Shown: positions 31,302-33,262 of the stretch, piece by piece
Layout: each line of letters starts with the position of its first letter
Position numbering within the stretch: position 1 is the first letter of the stretch
DNA from: CAYRSA01 sp964494845
GTDB lineage: Bacteria > Patescibacteriota > Saccharimonadia > Saccharimonadales > JAGQNJ01
Length of the DNA stretch: 33,262 nt
Assembly: GCA_964494845.1 (NCBI GenBank)
Contig: CAZBSC010000007.1
Coordinates: 1-33,262 of the forward strand
Reading direction: 5' to 3'
The notes under the pieces: model-generated
Database searches by the model: none
What the model was told of the DNA's origin: nothing
The model's input: only the letters and a program-made list of their open reading frames with translations
Made by a program: the position numbers and the translations under genes

Positions 31302-32350
31302 GCCGCTAAACCGTGCAACTCTTTATGGGTGTCAATAACCCACCTTGCAACTCGATCAGGCTTTGCCTGGGGACCTAGATGTCCAATTCCTTTAATTTTT
31401 TGTCTCAAGTGAACAACGCCATCGGTCGCATCTTCTGATACAGCAACAAGTATATCGTGTTCGCCGTCGGCGTATGCTGTCTGGATACCGGCATGACCCA
31501 AATTAATCACAAGATCCATTATATTTTCAGTAAGACATGACTTGATCTCGCCTGCTGTACGTGTTGGGGCAGACAAAATATAATCAAACATACCTAGAAT
31601 ATACCTTGGGTCAATGTCGATATTACCGCTACGCAAAAAAGGAAGGAACTCCTTTTTAATAGAACCGAGTAATTTTCTAGGGACATTTCTGGCAAGTTGA
31701 GGTAGGGTGGGCGACCCAAATCCTATACACTCTAGGAAAAATACCGAGTCAACGGTTTGTTGTCTGTGCTCAGCGTAGCGCGCCGCGGCAGGCCCACCCA
31801 TGGAGTGAGGTAATAATAGAAGCTTATTTTTGACCACTTCAATTTCATTTTCGTTATCTGATGAACTGCCCTCCGGAGGCTCAGTATCTGTAAAGTTTAT
31901 TTCTACGTGATTGGCCAGGTCTATCACAATAGCACTGATAGTTTCTTCATGTGTCAGCTGAGGATCATTCCAATGCTCTTTTGCCCCTTTGCCATCTTTT
32001 CGTACCGGATCATATGTAAAAGATGGGACATCTCTATCTTCGAATGCGTCTCTTAATACTCTCGATGTAAATTTTCTTGCCCCGAAACCTGGAACAATAC
32101 CCACAATAACCCCGGGGAGGGGGTTTTCTGCACCAGCTGGCTGGTAAGAATATCTCGTAGTGCCATCGCCAACTTGGACGACCCCGTGTATCAGATCCGG
32201 TTTGATTCTTGGTTCTGTGTCACCCGCAATAAATAAACCTTCGCTAGTTTCTGGCGAAGGTTTATATGGGTCTCTTAAAACTGTTAAGTGGGGTCCGCCT
32301 GGACCGCCTGGAGATGAAAGTTCGGGTGCCTCTGCTGTTGCTAAAGCCAT
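31298..32350 (-). CDS. Alpha/beta hydrolase, larger type
   Basis: A 350-aa serine hydrolase-like protein. It has PGFGARKF (87-94, oxyanion-side loop), a nucleophile elbow LLLPHSMGGPAAARYAEH with S183, an acid candidate D299 (DGEHDILVAV) and H324 in GIGHLGPQ, the order expected for alpha/beta hydrolases. The elbow reads HSMGG, the variant with histidine two before glycine. A poorly conserved N-terminus (1-55) is rich in proline and glycine and probably disordered. No signal peptide is seen. The substrate is unknown. AGGAG precedes the ATG. A 12-bp hairpin lies in its coding region about 85-118 bases from the start. Confidence 0.8.
   Translation of the reverse strand: MALATAEAPELSSPGGPGGPHLTVLRDPYKPSPETSEGLFIAGDTEPRIKPDLIHGVVQVGDGTTRYSYQPAGAENPLPGVIVGIVPGFGARKFTSRVLRDAFEDRDVPSFTYDPVRKDGKGAKEHWNDPQLTHEETISAIVIDLANHVEINFTDTEPPEGSSSDNENEIEVVKNKLLLLPHSMGGPAAARYAEHRQQTVDSVFFLECIGFGSPTLPQLARNVPRKLLGSIKKEFLPFLRSGNIDIDPRYILGMFDYILSAPTRTAGEIKSCLTENIMDLVINLGHAGIQTAYADGEHDILVAVSEDATDGVVHLRQKIKGIGHLGPQAKPDRVARWVIDTHKELHGLAA
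32233..32265 (-). repeat. Perfect 12-bp inverted repeat inside the hydrolase 5' region
   Basis: ATAAACCTTCGC (32233-32244) and its exact complement (32254-32265) flank a 9-base loop. In the minus-strand mRNA this would be a strong hairpin near codons 29-40, in the variable N-terminal part of the protein. Confidence 0.75.
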
Positions 32351-32380
32351 TCTGCTCCTTTTTGCTTGCGCTTACTATTA

Positions 32381-32408
32381 ATTGTACGCCTAGTATTGCA
32401 ATATGCAA
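32381..32408 (-). promoter_or_regulatory. Promoter of the hydrolase gene
   Basis: On the minus strand TTGCAT (32403-32408) is followed after 16 bases by TACAAT (32381-32386). The AGGAG site is at 32354-32358, close to the ATG at 32350. The -35 overlaps the palindrome at 32395-32409. Confidence 0.55.
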
Positions 32409-32409
32409 T
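32395..32409. promoter_or_regulatory. Operator-like palindrome ATTGCA-ATA-TGCAAT
   Basis: Two perfect 6-base arms around 3 bases, lying on the -35 of the minus-strand hydrolase promoter and about 38 bases upstream of the gatC -10. A dimeric repressor bound here would block the hydrolase promoter. Confidence 0.4.
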
Positions 32410-32443
32410 TAGCTAATTTAAGCCTCTTTTTACTTCCTATATT

Positions 32444-32452
32444 TGATATACT
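32444..32452 (+). promoter_or_regulatory. Extended -10 promoter of gatCA
   Basis: TGATATACT again, here 11 bases before the gatC ATG at 32464. The predicted leader is about 5 nt, with no ribosome binding site. The -35 is poor. Confidence 0.52.
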
Positions 32453-32463
32453 AGTTGATACAG

Positions 32464-32757
32464 ATGGCAAAACTTTCGCGAGAAGAAGTATTAAAATTGG
32501 CAAAACTATCCCGACTGCGTTTAACAGACGAAGAGATAGACCAGTTCGGCGCGGAAATTTCCGAAATTCTAGAATACGTAGAACAGCTAGGCAAAGTTGA
32601 TACTAAAGGGTTAAAACCAACTTCGCAGGTTACGGGGTTAGTTAACGTTACACGGCCAGATGAAGAGATAAATTATCAGGCAAAACCGGCTGACTTGCTA
32701 AAAAACGCACCAGCGGTTGAAAAAAAACAGTTCAAAGTAAAACGGGTTTTAGGGTAA
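32464..32757 (+). CDS. gatC: Asp/Glu-tRNA amidotransferase subunit C
   Basis: A 97-aa linker subunit of GatCAB, which amidates misacylated Glu-tRNA-Gln and/or Asp-tRNA-Asn. The N-terminal helices SREEVLKLAKLSRLRLTDEEIDQFGAEISEILEYVEQLGKVDT and the later (R)PDE and A-DLLKNAP segments are diagnostic. Length is standard. ATG at 32464 is used; a TTG three codons earlier lies too close to the -10 box. gatA follows after 5 bases. Confidence 0.94.
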   Translation: MAKLSREEVLKLAKLSRLRLTDEEIDQFGAEISEILEYVEQLGKVDTKGLKPTSQVTGLVNVTRPDEEINYQAKPADLLKNAPAVEKKQFKVKRVLG

Positions 32758-32762
32758 ATAGT

Positions 32763-33262
32763 ATGAAGTGGTCGCCGCTTGTTGATATTGCCAAAGGAGT
32801 CCAGGATCAGTCCGTGACTGCTGTCGCGCTAGTGGAAAGTGCCTACAAAGAATTAGAAAACAATAAGGATTTTCAGACAACAATCTCGACTACAAAGGAA
32901 CGTGCCTTGCAGAGAGCGAAGGAAGTTGACGAATTAGTAAAAAACGGCAAACCGGGCGGCAGATTAGCCGGCGTCCCGTTTATTGCCAAGGATAACTTTT
33001 TGACTTTTGGCGGCCAGACTACCGCGGCCAGCAACATACTAAAAGGTTTTAAAGCGCCGTATCAAGCAACCGCGATCGAACGCCTAGAGGCTGAAGGCGC
33101 AATTTGTATAGCAAAGGCAAATTTGGATGCTTTTGCTCATGGGTCTTCAACAGAAAACAGTGACTTTTTCACAACCAAAAACCCACATGATAAAACACGG
33201 GTCCCGGGTGGTTCTTCTGGTGGTTCTGCCGCAGCAGTAGCACTAGGTATAGTGCCTTTTGC
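32763..33262 (+). CDS. gatA: Asp/Glu-tRNA amidotransferase subunit A (3' end cut by window)
   Basis: The first 166 codons of the amidase-signature subunit that releases ammonia from glutamine for tRNA amidation. The catalytic lysine lies in PFIAKDNFLT (about 77-86). The amidase-signature GGSSGGSAAAVAL (about 149-161), with its cis-Ser and nucleophile serine, is followed by the window edge. The segment ANLDAFAHGSSTENSDFFTTKNPHD is typical of GatA. The frame stays open to base 33262, so the gene continues. gatB would be expected downstream but is not seen. Confidence 0.95.
   Translation, partial: MKWSPLVDIAKGVQDQSVTAVALVESAYKELENNKDFQTTISTTKERALQRAKEVDELVKNGKPGGRLAGVPFIAKDNFLTFGGQTTAASNILKGFKAPYQATAIERLEAEGAICIAKANLDAFAHGSSTENSDFFTTKNPHDKTRVPGGSSGGSAAAVALGIVPF

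Noticed and set aside
1..33262. tRNA, rRNA and CRISPR arrays
   Set aside because: I looked through all intergenic regions by eye and found no cloverleaf with a T-loop GGTTCGAAT-like core, no rRNA stretch and no regularly spaced repeats.

Overview
This window looks like part of a small, gene-dense bacterial chromosome from the Patescibacteria/CPR, most likely a Saccharibacteria (TM7) relative. The lineage call is inference. It rests on three things: two short pilin-like proteins beginning NQKGFG-(I/V)-E-I, two TrmB-type regulators, and a transketolase split into two genes beside a compact set of sugar-phosphate enzymes. UGA is a normal stop (pheS, pheT, the transketolase N-terminal gene), so the recoded Gracilibacteria/Absconditabacteria code is excluded. 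Genes are tightly packed, many with 4-base ATGA or GTGA overlaps. I see no rRNA, tRNA, CRISPR array, transposase or prophage gene. No gene-free stretch exceeds 300 bases; the longest are 11665-11903 and 21818-22040.

Layout. 1-3029: the 3' part of a CAD-like dihydroorotase, a TrmB regulator on the other strand, and a class 2-like dihydroorotate dehydrogenase (pyrimidine synthesis). 3026-3523: yajQ (minus). 3562-11079: one overlapping-gene operon of pheS, a nucleoside-type deaminase, a cyclase/formamidase-like enzyme, two tandem alpha/beta hydrolases, pheT and an ABC exporter. 11146-14209: a membrane-anchored FKBP, glutaredoxin, a four-helix-bundle protein, thioredoxin reductase and a glycerophosphodiesterase (minus). 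14341-17563: inorganic pyrophosphatase, a small unknown protein, a Nudix hydrolase, an MFS transporter (minus) and a probable Fe(II)/2-oxoglutarate oxygenase-like protein (minus). 17672-25779: the carbon block, with GAPDH, ribose-5-phosphate isomerase B, a ribulose-phosphate 3-epimerase-like protein, a TrmB regulator coupled to an APH-type kinase, split transketolase, class II aldolase and a PfkB-type sugar kinase. 25832-27977: an operon of unknowns (416-aa protein, SLOG-type protein, small membrane protein). 28033-29318: two pilin-like proteins. 29343 to the end: uvrB, an alpha/beta hydrolase (minus), gatC and the 5' part of gatA.

The carbon genes fit a non-oxidative pentose-phosphate route joined to lower glycolysis: isomerase, epimerase, transketolase, aldolase and GAPDH are all here. 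Glutaredoxin and thioredoxin reductase form a thiol-redox pair. PheST and GatCA belong to translation.

The most interesting non-coding signals are: (1) a strong promoter plus a roughly 120-nt leader before glutaredoxin that can fold into an enclosed pseudoknot next to the ribosome binding site; (2) a 124-nt multi-branched element between GAPDH and rpiB, closed by 17-bp inverted repeats; (3) a recurring extended -10 box 6 to 11 nt from start codons, which predicts leaderless or nearly leaderless mRNAs; (4) symmetric operator-like sites at promoters. Structures and promoters were found by eye and were not computed.
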